DNA of 64,000 bases from Cytophagaceae bacterium (GTDB taxonomy: Bacteria; Bacteroidota; Bacteroidia; Cytophagales; Spirosomataceae): NCBI GenBank assembly GCA_005791165.1, contig SXXW01000030.1:62001-126000 (forward strand). Reading direction: 5' to 3'. Position 1 is the stretch's first letter. Every line of letters begins with the position of its first letter. Under the pieces are notes generated by a model. It was not told the DNA's origin and did no database searches. It saw only the letters and a list, made by a program, of their open reading frames with translations. Below, in pieces: positions 27,655-35,605 of this stretch. A program made the position numbers and the translations under genes.

Positions 27655-28368
27655 TTATTTACACAGGTTTTTTAATGCATCTTTTGCACCAGGATAATTT
27701 AATTTACTTGCTTGATTAAACGCTAAGCAAGATTTTTCAAAGTTGTTTTTTTTGTAATAGCTAAGCCCCAAAGCGTAATAGGACTTTCCATATTCCGAAT
27801 TTAATGAAATTGTTTGTTCAAAATCTAATATAGCTGAATCTAATTTGTCTTCTTGAAAATATAGGTTTCCTCGATTGTAAAAGGCATTTATTTCTTTCGG
27901 GTTTAATGCTATACAGGTTTTAAAGTCTTGTTTTGAACGGTCGAGTTGATGTAATGCAGCTCGAATGATTCCTCTTTGTAAATAACCAGCACTTGAATCT
28001 GGGGCAATTTTAACAGCCTTTTCGATCGGATTTACTGCATCGTTCCAAGCATTTTTTTCCATAAATGCGGCGGCTAAGTTTAATTGGCCCAGGTAATTGG
28101 ATGGTTTTAATTCAACCGATTTTTGATAATCAAGAATGGCTTCTTCTGTTTTTTTTTCTTGAAAATTGATTACTCCGCGTAAATTATAGGCTTCTGAATA
28201 ACCTGGATTTTTTTCAAGTGCTTTTTCAATGGCTTCTCTGGCCGTAATTAATTCACCTTTTTTCATTCTGGCTTTTGCTTCCTCGTACCATGATTCTGCC
28301 GAACTGGAACATCCTAGATACAGGATATTAGAAATGATAATTAAAATTATATACTTGGCTAAGCGCAT
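27655..28368 (-). CDS. TPR-repeat lipoprotein
   Basis: A 237-residue protein. The signal ends in the lipobox YLGC (Cys20), so it is lipid-anchored. About six tetratricopeptide repeats follow, for example ITAREAIEKALEKNPGYSEA, EEAILDYQKSVELKPSN and DSAILDFEQTISLNSEYG, ending YPGAKDALKNLC. TPR proteins are protein-interaction scaffolds; no partner is indicated. It diverges from the SRP RNA gene and heads the short operon with the TMEM220-like and isomerase-like genes. Confidence 0.85.
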   Translation of the reverse strand: MRLAKYIILIIISNILYLGCSSSAESWYEEAKARMKKGELITAREAIEKALEKNPGYSEAYNLRGVINFQEKKTEEAILDYQKSVELKPSNYLGQLNLAAAFMEKNAWNDAVNPIEKAVKIAPDSSAGYLQRGIIRAALHQLDRSKQDFKTCIALNPKEINAFYNRGNLYFQEDKLDSAILDFEQTISLNSEYGKSYYALGLSYYKKNNFEKSCLAFNQASKLNYPGAKDALKNLCK

Positions 28369-28420
28369 AAGAAATCCTTTTTATAAAGGTATTAATGAGA
28401 ATGCAAATTATCCATTATTA

Positions 28421-28452
28421 TTTTGAAAAAAGCAGGTTTTGTGCCATATTTG
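28421..28452 (+). promoter_or_regulatory. Promoter of the SRP RNA gene
   Basis: TTTTG (28421-28425) is followed after 21 bases by TATTTG (28447-28452), close to the Bacteroidota -33/-7 pair TTTG and TAnnTTTG. It ends five bases before the first paired base of the RNA, so the start point would fit the RNA's 5' end. Confidence 0.5.
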
Positions 28453-28456
28453 CAAC

Positions 28457-28541
28457 GGCAAATTACCAGCTCCCGCTGAATCCCCCAGATTTTGATCAAA
28501 GCAAGGGTAGGTTGGTTGAGCGGTGAATTTGCCATTTTTTT
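28457..28541 (+). ncRNA. ffs: Small signal recognition particle RNA (4.5S-like)
   Basis: GGCAAATT (28457-28464) pairs perfectly with AATTTGCC (28526-28533). Inside it, ACC pairs with GGT and GCTC with GAGC. CTGAATCCCCCAG on the 5' side and AGCAAGGGTAGG on the 3' side carry the conserved internal-loop sequence of small bacterial SRP RNAs in this phylum. The apex reads AGATTTTGATCAAAGCA, where most bacteria have AGG-UCC-GGAA-GGA-AGCA: same length but no GNRA-type tetraloop. An eight-T run right after the closing stem acts as terminator. The RNA binds Ffh to target membrane proteins. Identification rests on sequence memory and the fold, not on a covariance search. Confidence 0.78.
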
Positions 28542-28563
28542 TGTCTATTTTAACTCAAACTAT

Positions 28564-29223
28564 ATGAAGTTTTTTATTGACACTGCTAATTTAAATGATA
28601 TTAGAGAGGCTCAGGACCTTGGAGTATTGGATGGTGTAACAACGAATCCATCATTGATGGCTAAAGAGGGGATCAGCGGAAAAGATAATGTTTTAAGGCA
28701 CTACAAGGCTATTTGTGATATTGTAGATGGTGATGTATCAGCTGAAGTTATTGCTACTGACTTTGAGGGTATGGTTCGAGAAGGTGAGGAGTTAGCCGAT
28801 TTAGATGATAAAATTGTCGTTAAGATTCCGATGATTAAAGAAGGAATTAAGGCTTTAAAATACTTTTCAGAGCGAGGAATTAAAACCAATTGTACCTTAG
28901 TTTTCTCCGCGGGCCAAGCGCTATTAGCGGCAAAGGCGGGCGCTACCTATGTGTCTCCATTTGTTGGCCGTTTAGATGATATTTCTTTTGACGGGATTGA
29001 ATTGATTGAGCAAATTCGATTGATTTATGATAATTACGATTTTGATACTCAGATTTTAGCAGCTTCTGTGCGCCATTCAATGCACATTATTAAATGTGCG
29101 GAAGCGGGTTCAGATGTAATGACAGGTCCTCTTTCAGCTATTTTAGCTTTATTGAAACATCCATTGACCGATAGCGGTTTAGCTACTTTTTTAGCTGATC
29201 ATGCAAAATCGGCTAATAAATAA
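28564..29223 (+). CDS. fsa: Fructose-6-phosphate aldolase / short transaldolase
   Basis: A 219-residue class I aldolase, the normal length for FSA/TalC-type transaldolases. [37 protein letters not shown] (Schiff-base lysine), [29 protein letters not shown] and ILAASVR are family signatures. It works in the non-oxidative pentose phosphate pathway or splits fructose 6-phosphate. I chose the ATG at 28564 because a longer in-frame start at 28492 would lie inside the SRP RNA. The ftsE-like gene follows by seven bases. Confidence 0.93.
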   Translation: MKFFIDTANLNDIREAQDLGVLDGVTTNPSLMAKEGISGKDNVLRHYKAICDIVDGDVSAEVIATDFEGMVREGEELADLDDKIVVKIPMIKEGIKALKYFSERGIKTNCTLVFSAGQALLAAKAGATYVSPFVGRLDDISFDGIELIEQIRLIYDNYDFDTQILAASVRHSMHIIKCAEAGSDVMTGPLSAILALLKHPLTDSGLATFLADHAKSANK

Positions 29224-29230
29224 ATTTCAT

Positions 29231-29902
29231 ATGTCCATTTTATCCTTTAAAAATGTTCATGTTTCGCAAGATGGGGTTCCCACTTTGCAGGACGTTTCCC
29301 TGGAATTAAACCAAGGAGATTTTGTTTATTTGATAGGGAAGTCGGGTAGCGGGAAAAGTACTTTTTTCAAATCGATATTTGCTGAATTACCGATAGATTC
29401 TGGTCAGGCCTCTGTCGCTGGTTATTCATTAAACGATATTAAATCAAAAGAAATCCCATTTCTTCGTAGAAAATTAGGGTTTGTGTTTCAAGATTTCCAA
29501 TTGTTGACCGATCGCAATGTGGAAATGAATTTATCCTTTGTTTTAGAAGCCACAGGGCATCATGATCATGCGGAAAATGCGGCTCGTATTGAGACTGTTT
29601 TGAGCCAAGTGGGTATGTCAAGTGCCTTGCACAAAAGAGTTCATAAATTGTCGGGTGGAGAACAGCAACGCATTTGTATTGCTAGAGCAATTTTGAATAA
29701 CCCTGTTTTGTTGTTGGCCGATGAGCCGACAGGCCATTTAGATCCTGAAGTTTCCTTAGAAATCATGTCTTTATTTCAGGAATTGAATAAAAAAGGAACC
29801 ACTATTTTGATGGCAAGCCATGATTATAATACCATGCGCAAAGTTCCAGGTCAATTTCTTCAGTGCGAGGGAGGTAAAATTTCTCCCATCGACTCAATCT
29901 AA
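29231..29902 (+). CDS. ftsE: FtsE-like ABC transporter ATPase
   Basis: A 223-residue ATP-binding subunit. Walker A is GKSGSGKST, the Q-loop is VFQDFQLL, the signature LSGGEQQR, Walker B LLLADEPTG and the switch His is in MASHDY. Length and the FVFQDFQLLTDRNVEMN context fit FtsE, which with FtsX controls cell-wall hydrolases during division. No ftsX is adjacent; the next gene is convergent porX. LolD-type and MacB-type ATPases are close relatives, so the symbol is given with some caution. The ATG at 29231 is preferred to a TTG 30 bases upstream inside fsa. Confidence 0.82.
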   Translation: MSILSFKNVHVSQDGVPTLQDVSLELNQGDFVYLIGKSGSGKSTFFKSIFAELPIDSGQASVAGYSLNDIKSKEIPFLRRKLGFVFQDFQLLTDRNVEMNLSFVLEATGHHDHAENAARIETVLSQVGMSSALHKRVHKLSGGEQQRICIARAILNNPVLLLADEPTGHLDPEVSLEIMSLFQELNKKGTTILMASHDYNTMRKVPGQFLQCEGGKISPIDSI

Positions 29903-29903
29903 T

Positions 29904-31469
29904 TTATTTCCCGGTTAAATACACAACTGGAATAATACATTCCTCTAGTGAAATCCCTCCATGTTGGAAGGTGTTTTTGTAGTGATTAACAAAATGATTG
30001 TAGTTGTTAGGATAAGCAAACATACAATCTTCTTTTGCAAAAACATACGTGGTCGACATATTAGGCTTTGGTAGAAATAATTGCTCTGGCTTCCTTGAAA
30101 CCATCATTTTACTATTGCTGTCCCAGTTTAAATTTTTCCCTTGTTTGTACCTTAAATTGGTATTGGTATTACGATCCCCTACAATTTTAATTGGATTTTG
30201 AACCCGGATCATTCCATGGTCAGTGGTGATAATGACACGTCCTTTTTTGGCGGAAATCTTTTTTAATAGATCAAATAGGGGTGAATGCTGGAACCAACTA
30301 GCAGTTAAAGAGCGGTAAGCAGATTCATCAGGTGCTAATTCCTTAATCATTGCCATATCGGTCCTTGCATGTGAAAGCATGTCTACGAAGTTGTAAACAA
30401 TCACATTTAGATCGTTAGTCAACAGTTTGTTGAAATTATCTACTAGTTGTTTGCCCTGATATTGATGAATAATTTTGTGATAGGATGATTTAGCGTCTAT
30501 TTTTAATCGCTTTAATTGTTGTTGGAGATAGAATTCCTCATATTGATTGTATCCTTCATCATCATCTGAATCCCCTAAATCATGCACCCATTTGTCTGGA
30601 AAGTTTTTATGAATTTCCGCGGGCATCATCCCTGCAAAAATTGAATTTCTAGCAAACGCAGTGGTGGTAGGTAAAATGGAGTAATAGGTATTTTCTCTTT
30701 CAACTTGGAAATAATCTTGTATAAATACCTCCAAAATTTTCCATTGGTCATACCTAAGATTGTCAACTAAAATAAAAAACAATGGACTTTTATCATTGAT
30801 TAAAGGAAATGCATATTTTCTCATCATCAAGTGAGAAAGTATGGGAGTATCTGAATCTGGCTTTTGAAGCCAATTTTCGTAATTTTTCTCGACAAACTTG
30901 CTAAAATGAGCATTGGCTTCTGACTTCTGACTGTTTAAAACCTCAGCCATGGATTTGTTTTCCGTATTGTCTATTTCTAATTCCCAATAGGATAGCTTTT
31001 TATAAATCTCGGACCACTCCTCCGCATTGAGTTTATCTTGGTATTGCATGGAAAGTGCTCGAAATTCTTGTTGGTAACTCAAATTTGTCTTCTCTTCCTG
31101 CAACCTTTTTTTGTCAAAAATTCGCTTCACTGAAAGAAGTAATTGGTTGGGATTAAGGGGCTTAATTAAGTAATCGGCAATTTTTGATCCAATGGCATCC
31201 TCCATAAGTTCTTCCTCTTCAGATTTAGTAATCATGATGACAGGAAGATTAGGTCTAATTTGTTTAATGGCAATTAAAACTTCGAGGCCAGACATTCCTG
31301 GCATATTTTCATCTAAGAATAAAACATCAAATTTTTGTTTGATAACAAGCTCCAGGGCATCAGCTCCCGAATTCATGGTACTTACTTGGTAGCCCTTATT
31401 TTCAAGAAAAATAACATATGGCTTTAATAAATCTATTTCATCATCTGCCCACAGTATGGAGTATATCAT
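29904..31469 (-). CDS. porX: PorX-type response regulator with PglZ domain
   Basis: A 521-residue protein. Residues 1-120 are a receiver domain: acidic pocket WADDE (Asp9-Asp10), phospho-acceptor Asp53 in VLFLDENMPG, Thr80 and Lys102 in YLIKPLNP. A helical linker follows, then a PglZ/alkaline-phosphatase-like domain (about 205-521) with FFILVDNLRYDQW, PTTTAFARNSIFAGMMP, YNFVDMLSHARTDM and TTDHGMIRVQ. PorX regulates genes of the type IX secretion system in Bacteroidota, and its PglZ domain is reported to have phosphodiesterase activity. The cognate PorY kinase is not in this window. One base separates its stop from the stop of the convergent ftsE-like gene. Confidence 0.92.
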   Translation of the reverse strand: MIYSILWADDEIDLLKPYVIFLENKGYQVSTMNSGADALELVIKQKFDVLFLDENMPGMSGLEVLIAIKQIRPNLPVIMITKSEEEELMEDAIGSKIADYLIKPLNPNQLLLSVKRIFDKKRLQEEKTNLSYQQEFRALSMQYQDKLNAEEWSEIYKKLSYWELEIDNTENKSMAEVLNSQKSEANAHFSKFVEKNYENWLQKPDSDTPILSHLMMRKYAFPLINDKSPLFFILVDNLRYDQWKILEVFIQDYFQVERENTYYSILPTTTAFARNSIFAGMMPAEIHKNFPDKWVHDLGDSDDDEGYNQYEEFYLQQQLKRLKIDAKSSYHKIIHQYQGKQLVDNFNKLLTNDLNVIVYNFVDMLSHARTDMAMIKELAPDESAYRSLTASWFQHSPLFDLLKKISAKKGRVIITTDHGMIRVQNPIKIVGDRNTNTNLRYKQGKNLNWDSNSKMMVSRKPEQLFLPKPNMSTTYVFAKEDCMFAYPNNYNHFVNHYKNTFQHGGISLEECIIPVVYLTGK

Positions 31470-31599
31470 ATATTCGTTTTTTTCTTTAACTTAATTCAGG
31501 CCTTTTTATTGTAAATGACTTAAATTAAATTTTGTTAAGGTGCATGGGATTATTTACTATTTAAATTTAGCTAATTTTAGGCAGTGAATCACGCAATGT

Positions 31600-31884
31600 A
31601 TGTCAAATAAATCTCCAGTTCAGTTTACCGATTCTGCTTTATTAAATTTGTTGCCATTGGTTAAGGAGAACAAAATGCCTGAGCCATTTGTTCGAGTTGG
31701 AATGAGAGGAGGGGCCTGCGGTGGGACATTCGTTTTGGGATTTGACTCAAAAACGGATCACGACGAGGCCTATTTAATAGACGAAATTCCGGTACTGATC
31801 GATAAGCGGGAGTTGCTTTTTGTCTTAGGAACGGTCATTAGTTTTGAGCCGCAGGCCATTGGCTTTTATTTACACAAACCATAA
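31600..31884 (+). CDS. HesB/IscA-like protein lacking the C-terminal cysteines
   Basis: A 94-residue protein with the A-type Fe-S carrier fold: an FTDSALLNLL helix, then PFVRVGMRGGACGGTFVLGFD matching the IscA core around the first conserved cysteine (Cys40). DEIPVLIDKRELLFVLGTVISFEP matches the following strands. IscA proteins normally end in CxC (SCGCG). This one stops at YLHKP after about 94 residues and has only Cys40. It may use other ligands, dimerise around Cys40, or have a non-Fe-S role. It lies 11 bases upstream of the Ppx/GppA gene. Confidence 0.8.
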   Translation: MSNKSPVQFTDSALLNLLPLVKENKMPEPFVRVGMRGGACGGTFVLGFDSKTDHDEAYLIDEIPVLIDKRELLFVLGTVISFEPQAIGFYLHKP

Positions 31885-31895
31885 ATACATTTAAT

Positions 31896-32789
31896 ATGAA
31901 GTTTGCTGCGATTGACATAGGTTCTAATGCTGCCCGTTTACAAATTTCAAGTGTATTGGAAGATGAAGGTGTAATCAGTTTTAAGCGCGTGGAGTATGTC
32001 AGGTTTGCGTTACGATTGGGCCATGATGTGTTTATCGACGGGGCTATTTCCCCTGAATCTGAAGTGCGAATTTTCAAATTATTGCAGGCGTACAAACTAT
32101 TAATGGAATTGCATGAAGTGCAAGATTATGCCATTTGTGCCACTTCTGCGATGCGTGAAGCTGTTAATGCGGCTGAAATAATCACAAGGATCAATAAGAT
32201 TTTAGAGATGAAAATCAATGTAATTGATGGAGCACGAGAGGCCGAATTGATTAATGATGTAGTTGTACAATCGTTGCATCCTCAGAAAAATTACTTGCAT
32301 ATTGACGTAGGCGGCGGCTCTACCGAGTTAAATATCTACCGCAACCGAGAAAAATTGGCTTCTAAATCATTTAAAATTGGTTCTGTTCGTCTCTTGGAAG
32401 GCAAGGAAAAAGAATCTGATTGGGAAAAAATGAAGCAGTGGATTTCCTTACAAATCGTATCCATGAATGGTCCCATTTATGCCGTAGGGACGGGAGGTAA
32501 TATCAGTAAATTGTACAATATGTCAAGTGAGGTGAATGAATTGAAGACTATGACGATGGACGAACTTAAAAAAATAGCCGCTTATGTAAGTTCCTTTACA
32601 TTTGAGGAACGCGTGCATAAATTAAGGCTTAATACTGACCGCGCTGATGTCATAGTTCCGGCTTCGTCTATTTATTTGGCAGCCATGGAGTGTGCAGGTT
32701 GTCCTAGTATTTTTGTGCCGGATTTAGGATTGAAAGATGGAATTCTTCAAATGCTGTATGATCGCTATAAAGCTAGAAAAAAGACCTAA
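31896..32789 (+). CDS. Ppx/GppA-family exopolyphosphatase or pppGpp phosphatase
   Basis: A 297-residue actin/ASKHA-fold phosphatase. The phosphate loops are AAIDIGSNAARLQI near the N-terminus and HIDVGGGSTELNIY (about residues 130-145). Catalytic Glu lies in the ICATSAMREAVNA region, and GTGGNISKL forms the third loop. It lacks the C-terminal HD domain of long E. coli Ppx, as in the short form. It hydrolyses polyphosphate and/or pppGpp. No ppk gene is adjacent here. Its stop abuts that of the convergent DUF3078 gene with no spacer (TAATTA). Confidence 0.87.
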   Translation: MKFAAIDIGSNAARLQISSVLEDEGVISFKRVEYVRFALRLGHDVFIDGAISPESEVRIFKLLQAYKLLMELHEVQDYAICATSAMREAVNAAEIITRINKILEMKINVIDGAREAELINDVVVQSLHPQKNYLHIDVGGGSTELNIYRNREKLASKSFKIGSVRLLEGKEKESDWEKMKQWISLQIVSMNGPIYAVGTGGNISKLYNMSSEVNELKTMTMDELKKIAAYVSSFTFEERVHKLRLNTDRADVIVPASSIYLAAMECAGCPSIFVPDLGLKDGILQMLYDRYKARKKT

Positions 32790-33680
32790 TTATTTATTGA
32801 TACGATAGGCTAAACCCATGGAGAGAACTTGGGAGAATTGCCAATTGGGATCTTGGTCGTAATCTCTAAACAAAACGGCCTGCAAATTTGTGCTAAGGTA
32901 TTTGTTTACTTTCATGGTAAAATTAGCGTCAAGACGATGCACCATGCCATTGGATACTCCAAATCTAAAATAATCAATCAAGGTTGAGTACCTTAATTTC
33001 ATATTGACATTTTCGAATATTTCTCTCTCCACATTGAATAATAATTGGAACACAAATTGATTTCGAATATTGTCACCGGGTCTTTCTAGACCGAATAATC
33101 CTGCTCTAGAAATACGTTCATCAAAAACAAAGGTTTGCCTTAGACTACCTATACCAAATCGTGTATAAAACGTTTTTTGAGGATGATATTCTAATCCTAA
33201 TGAAGTGGTTAAATAGGCAGGGGCAAAAATACTAGAGACTAATGAATCCACAGGAATACCCTTTTTATTTTTTTTTCCAAATTCAAATCCTTGAAAAAAT
33301 TGTGTTTGGAAGTTGGTAGACCCATAAAAATCCCAATCAGGACTAATTCGATAACCGGCCTTGAATTCGTAAAAAATACGATCCACACTTTTTCTTAAAC
33401 TTTGGGTTTTGTTTTGAAGAAATCCTACTTGCATACTCAGATCACTAATTAAGCGCCAAGAAGAATTATTGATGGTGGCATTGTGATTTAAATACCAACC
33501 AGTCGCAAAAGTATTTGAACCTCCACCTTTCCAGTTATTACTAAAACTAGCCTGATTTAAATCGATCCCTGTGGAAAAATTTTGTTTCCAGTAAACTTTT
33601 AAGGAATCTTTTTGAATGGAATTTTCGGCCAACAATGGAAAGCTGAAAATTAAAATCAAATAAATAAACCAAAGTTTCAT
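32790..33680 (-). CDS. DUF3078-family outer-membrane beta-barrel protein
   Basis: A 296-residue protein with a signal peptide (KLWFIYLILIFSFPLLAE). The mature part begins with WKQNFSTGIDLNQASFSNNWKGGG, the hallmark of DUF3078 in Bacteroidota. Alternating amphipathic strands and a C-terminal QVLSMGLAYRI suggest an outer-membrane barrel. Function is unknown. I chose the start at 33680 because it places the signal peptide at the N-terminus; an ATG at 33695 adds five residues. The final codons meet the Ppx/GppA gene tail-to-tail. Confidence 0.82.
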   Translation of the reverse strand: MKLWFIYLILIFSFPLLAENSIQKDSLKVYWKQNFSTGIDLNQASFSNNWKGGGSNTFATGWYLNHNATINNSSWRLISDLSMQVGFLQNKTQSLRKSVDRIFYEFKAGYRISPDWDFYGSTNFQTQFFQGFEFGKKNKKGIPVDSLVSSIFAPAYLTTSLGLEYHPQKTFYTRFGIGSLRQTFVFDERISRAGLFGLERPGDNIRNQFVFQLLFNVEREIFENVNMKLRYSTLIDYFRFGVSNGMVHRLDANFTMKVNKYLSTNLQAVLFRDYDQDPNWQFSQVLSMGLAYRINK

Positions 33681-33717
33681 GCCGTAAAGGTACATAAATC
33701 ATTTATTTAACGAACTA

Positions 33718-34665
33718 TCAAATTTTAGCTTTGTCAATCCAAATTTCAACTAAACTAGTAAATTCCTCATTCGGACTTAATACTTGTAATCCATCTCCTG
33801 TGTTGAAGGCATCTGTATTTCCGGTCATGGGCTCAATGGCGACACAATTTTCGGAATGTGGCGCAAAAACCACTAAATATGGAAATTCAACTGAGTTTTG
33901 CTTGAGAAAGAGGCTAATTTTTGACTCTTGATCGCTTAGTTCGGTCAAGTGTTCTGTTTGGCTTTCTAATTTAAAAACGTTGTCTAATGTCGTTTCTGAA
34001 AATCGAACAGGCATTGGAATGGAAACGCTTTCCTCTGCCATGGGAATCATCTGTGGATCCGAAATGTACTTTAATGTGGGGCTGAAATTAATTTCTAAAT
34101 GACTTATATCTGCGTTCGCGATTTTGAAATAGGGATGCCAGCCGCAGGCAAATGGCATATTGGTTTGCCCTGTATTTTGGCATTTGAAATTCACGGCAAA
34201 GGTTCCTTTTGAGCTTAACTTATAAGTAAGAGTGAAAATAAATGGAAACGGGTAGCCGGGGAAATCGCCTGTGTAGTTGTGAATAAAAGAAACTTCTGCC
34301 GAATCATGATTGCATTTCTCTTCAGAAATTTCAAATTTTTTCCTTGCTAAAAAACCATGAATGGCATTTCCGAGGTTGGATTCGTTGATGGGCAATTGGT
34401 AATTTCGGCCTTCAAATGAATAATTGCCATTTCGAACTCGATTAACCCAGGGTGCTAATAAGGCACTGGGGTACAAGTCGTTTTCGCCAATGGTTTTCTC
34501 TCCCGGAAGATGAATGAGTTGAACCAGCTTGTTTTCGCAAATCAATTCCAGTTCCACTAAAGCTGCCCCTATTTCAGGCAATATGACTACTTTTTCACCC
34601 GTTTTCGGATTTTGTAGAGTCACTTTTTTTTCACTAGAAGGCTCTGAATGTACAATTATTTCCAT
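33718..34665 (-). CDS. Aldose 1-epimerase-family mutarotase
   Basis: A 315-residue galactose-mutarotase-like beta-sandwich. LLAPWVNRVRNGNYSFEG and NAIHGFLARKKF hold the substrate-binding Arg and first His. ACGWHPYFKI holds the catalytic His, and VAIEPMTGNTDAFNTGDGL the catalytic Glu region. It probably interconverts sugar anomers or acts on sugar phosphates in the cytoplasm. It overlaps the TIGR02757 gene by ten bases and ends a five-gene - strand operon. Confidence 0.87.
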   Translation of the reverse strand: MEIIVHSEPSSEKKVTLQNPKTGEKVVILPEIGAALVELELICENKLVQLIHLPGEKTIGENDLYPSALLAPWVNRVRNGNYSFEGRNYQLPINESNLGNAIHGFLARKKFEISEEKCNHDSAEVSFIHNYTGDFPGYPFPFIFTLTYKLSSKGTFAVNFKCQNTGQTNMPFACGWHPYFKIANADISHLEINFSPTLKYISDPQMIPMAEESVSIPMPVRFSETTLDNVFKLESQTEHLTELSDQESKISLFLKQNSVEFPYLVVFAPHSENCVAIEPMTGNTDAFNTGDGLQVLSPNEEFTSLVEIWIDKAKI

Positions 34666-35435
34666 ATCGTTTTTTCTTCAATGCCCATGCCATACAATGC
34701 AAAATCAAATTTCACAGGATCCATAGGGTCGATTTTTTTTAATTCTTCAGTAAGTTCTACCGCCTTTTTCCAGTTGGGCAAGCCGGGAACAATTAAACCT
34801 AATTTCTCTGCAGTTCTTTGAGAATGAACGTCTAAAGGACAAATTAATTGTTGGGGTTTTATTTTTTTCCAAAGGCCAAAATCCACACCCATCTGATCCT
34901 CTCTAACCATCCACCTTAAAAACATGCATATTCGTTTACATGCTGAGTTTTTATTTGGAGTGGAAACATGTTTTTTGGTCCTCTCTGGAGCCCAAGGATC
35001 ATCAAAAAAATGCGTATAAAAATCATTAATTGCCTTCGTTGTATTCAATTCATATAAGATATTATCCGGTACAAAGGCTGTTTCTAAACTTGGATGGCTT
35101 GTGTAGTGCCTGTTAAAAAATCGTATAAAATATAAGGCATCCGTACTTTGGAAGGTTCGATGTTTAAAGGATTCAAATCTTTTTAAATCGGTCTCTTGAT
35201 GATTCAGAATGAAATCGTGAGGCGTTCCATCCATGAGATCAATTAATTTTTTGGCATTATTGAGGATGGTGGTTCGCTGTCCCCAAGATAGCATCGCCAC
35301 CCAAAATCCCATAATTTCCCGGTCTTGTAATTTGGTAAATAAGTGGGGAATTTGAATCGGGTCGTGTTCAATGAACCTAGGATAATTGAAAAATGCGTAT
35401 TTCTTCTCAAGAAGTTCTACGATTTCTTCCTTCAT
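34656..35435 (-). CDS. TIGR02757/DUF2400-family protein
   Basis: A 259-residue protein with the features of TIGR02757 (DUF2400): an N-terminal IEHDPIQIPHLF, GFWVAMLSWGQRTTILNNAKKLI, NKNSACKRICMFLRWMVR, and PQQLICPLDVHSQRTAEKLGLI. The last two resemble the base-excision glycosylase-type helical fold, but no activity is known to me. It is widespread in Bacteroidota and some other phyla. Translation is probably coupled: it starts four bases after the small membrane-protein gene and overlaps the aldose epimerase gene by ten. Confidence 0.85.
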   Translation of the reverse strand: MKEEIVELLEKKYAFFNYPRFIEHDPIQIPHLFTKLQDREIMGFWVAMLSWGQRTTILNNAKKLIDLMDGTPHDFILNHQETDLKRFESFKHRTFQSTDALYFIRFFNRHYTSHPSLETAFVPDNILYELNTTKAINDFYTHFFDDPWAPERTKKHVSTPNKNSACKRICMFLRWMVREDQMGVDFGLWKKIKPQQLICPLDVHSQRTAEKLGLIVPGLPNWKKAVELTEELKKIDPMDPVKFDFALYGMGIEEKTIWK

Positions 35436-35439
35436 GGGC

Positions 35440-35604
35440 TTATTTTATTTTGCTAAAAAATGCGATTAGTTTGGAAGGAAATGAAAATATCCAAACCAAC
35501 AAGGTTACTGCGGCTGAGAATAGTGCGATAAATGGATAGGATAAGATGAAGAAAATTTCAAAAACTACATTTCCTACCGTGACCGGTCTTTTGCGTTTAG
35601 GCAT
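35440..35604 (-). CDS. 54-residue membrane protein
   Basis: A short frame with a basic N-terminus (MPKRKRPVT) and one or two hydrophobic segments (VVFEIFFILSYPFIALFSA, TLLVWIFSFP), ending FFSKIK. It fills the gap between the LysM and TIGR02757 genes: its start is one base after the LysM stop and its end four bases before the next start, which supports it being real. I know of no named family. Positive-inside charge suggests the N-terminus is cytoplasmic. Confidence 0.68.
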   Translation of the reverse strand: MPKRKRPVTVGNVVFEIFFILSYPFIALFSAAVTLLVWIFSFPSKLIAFFSKIK

Positions 35605-35605
35605 T

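Noticed and set aside
28492-28563. N-terminal extension of the fructose-6-phosphate aldolase
   Set aside because: It would translate the SRP RNA sequence and its T-run terminator.
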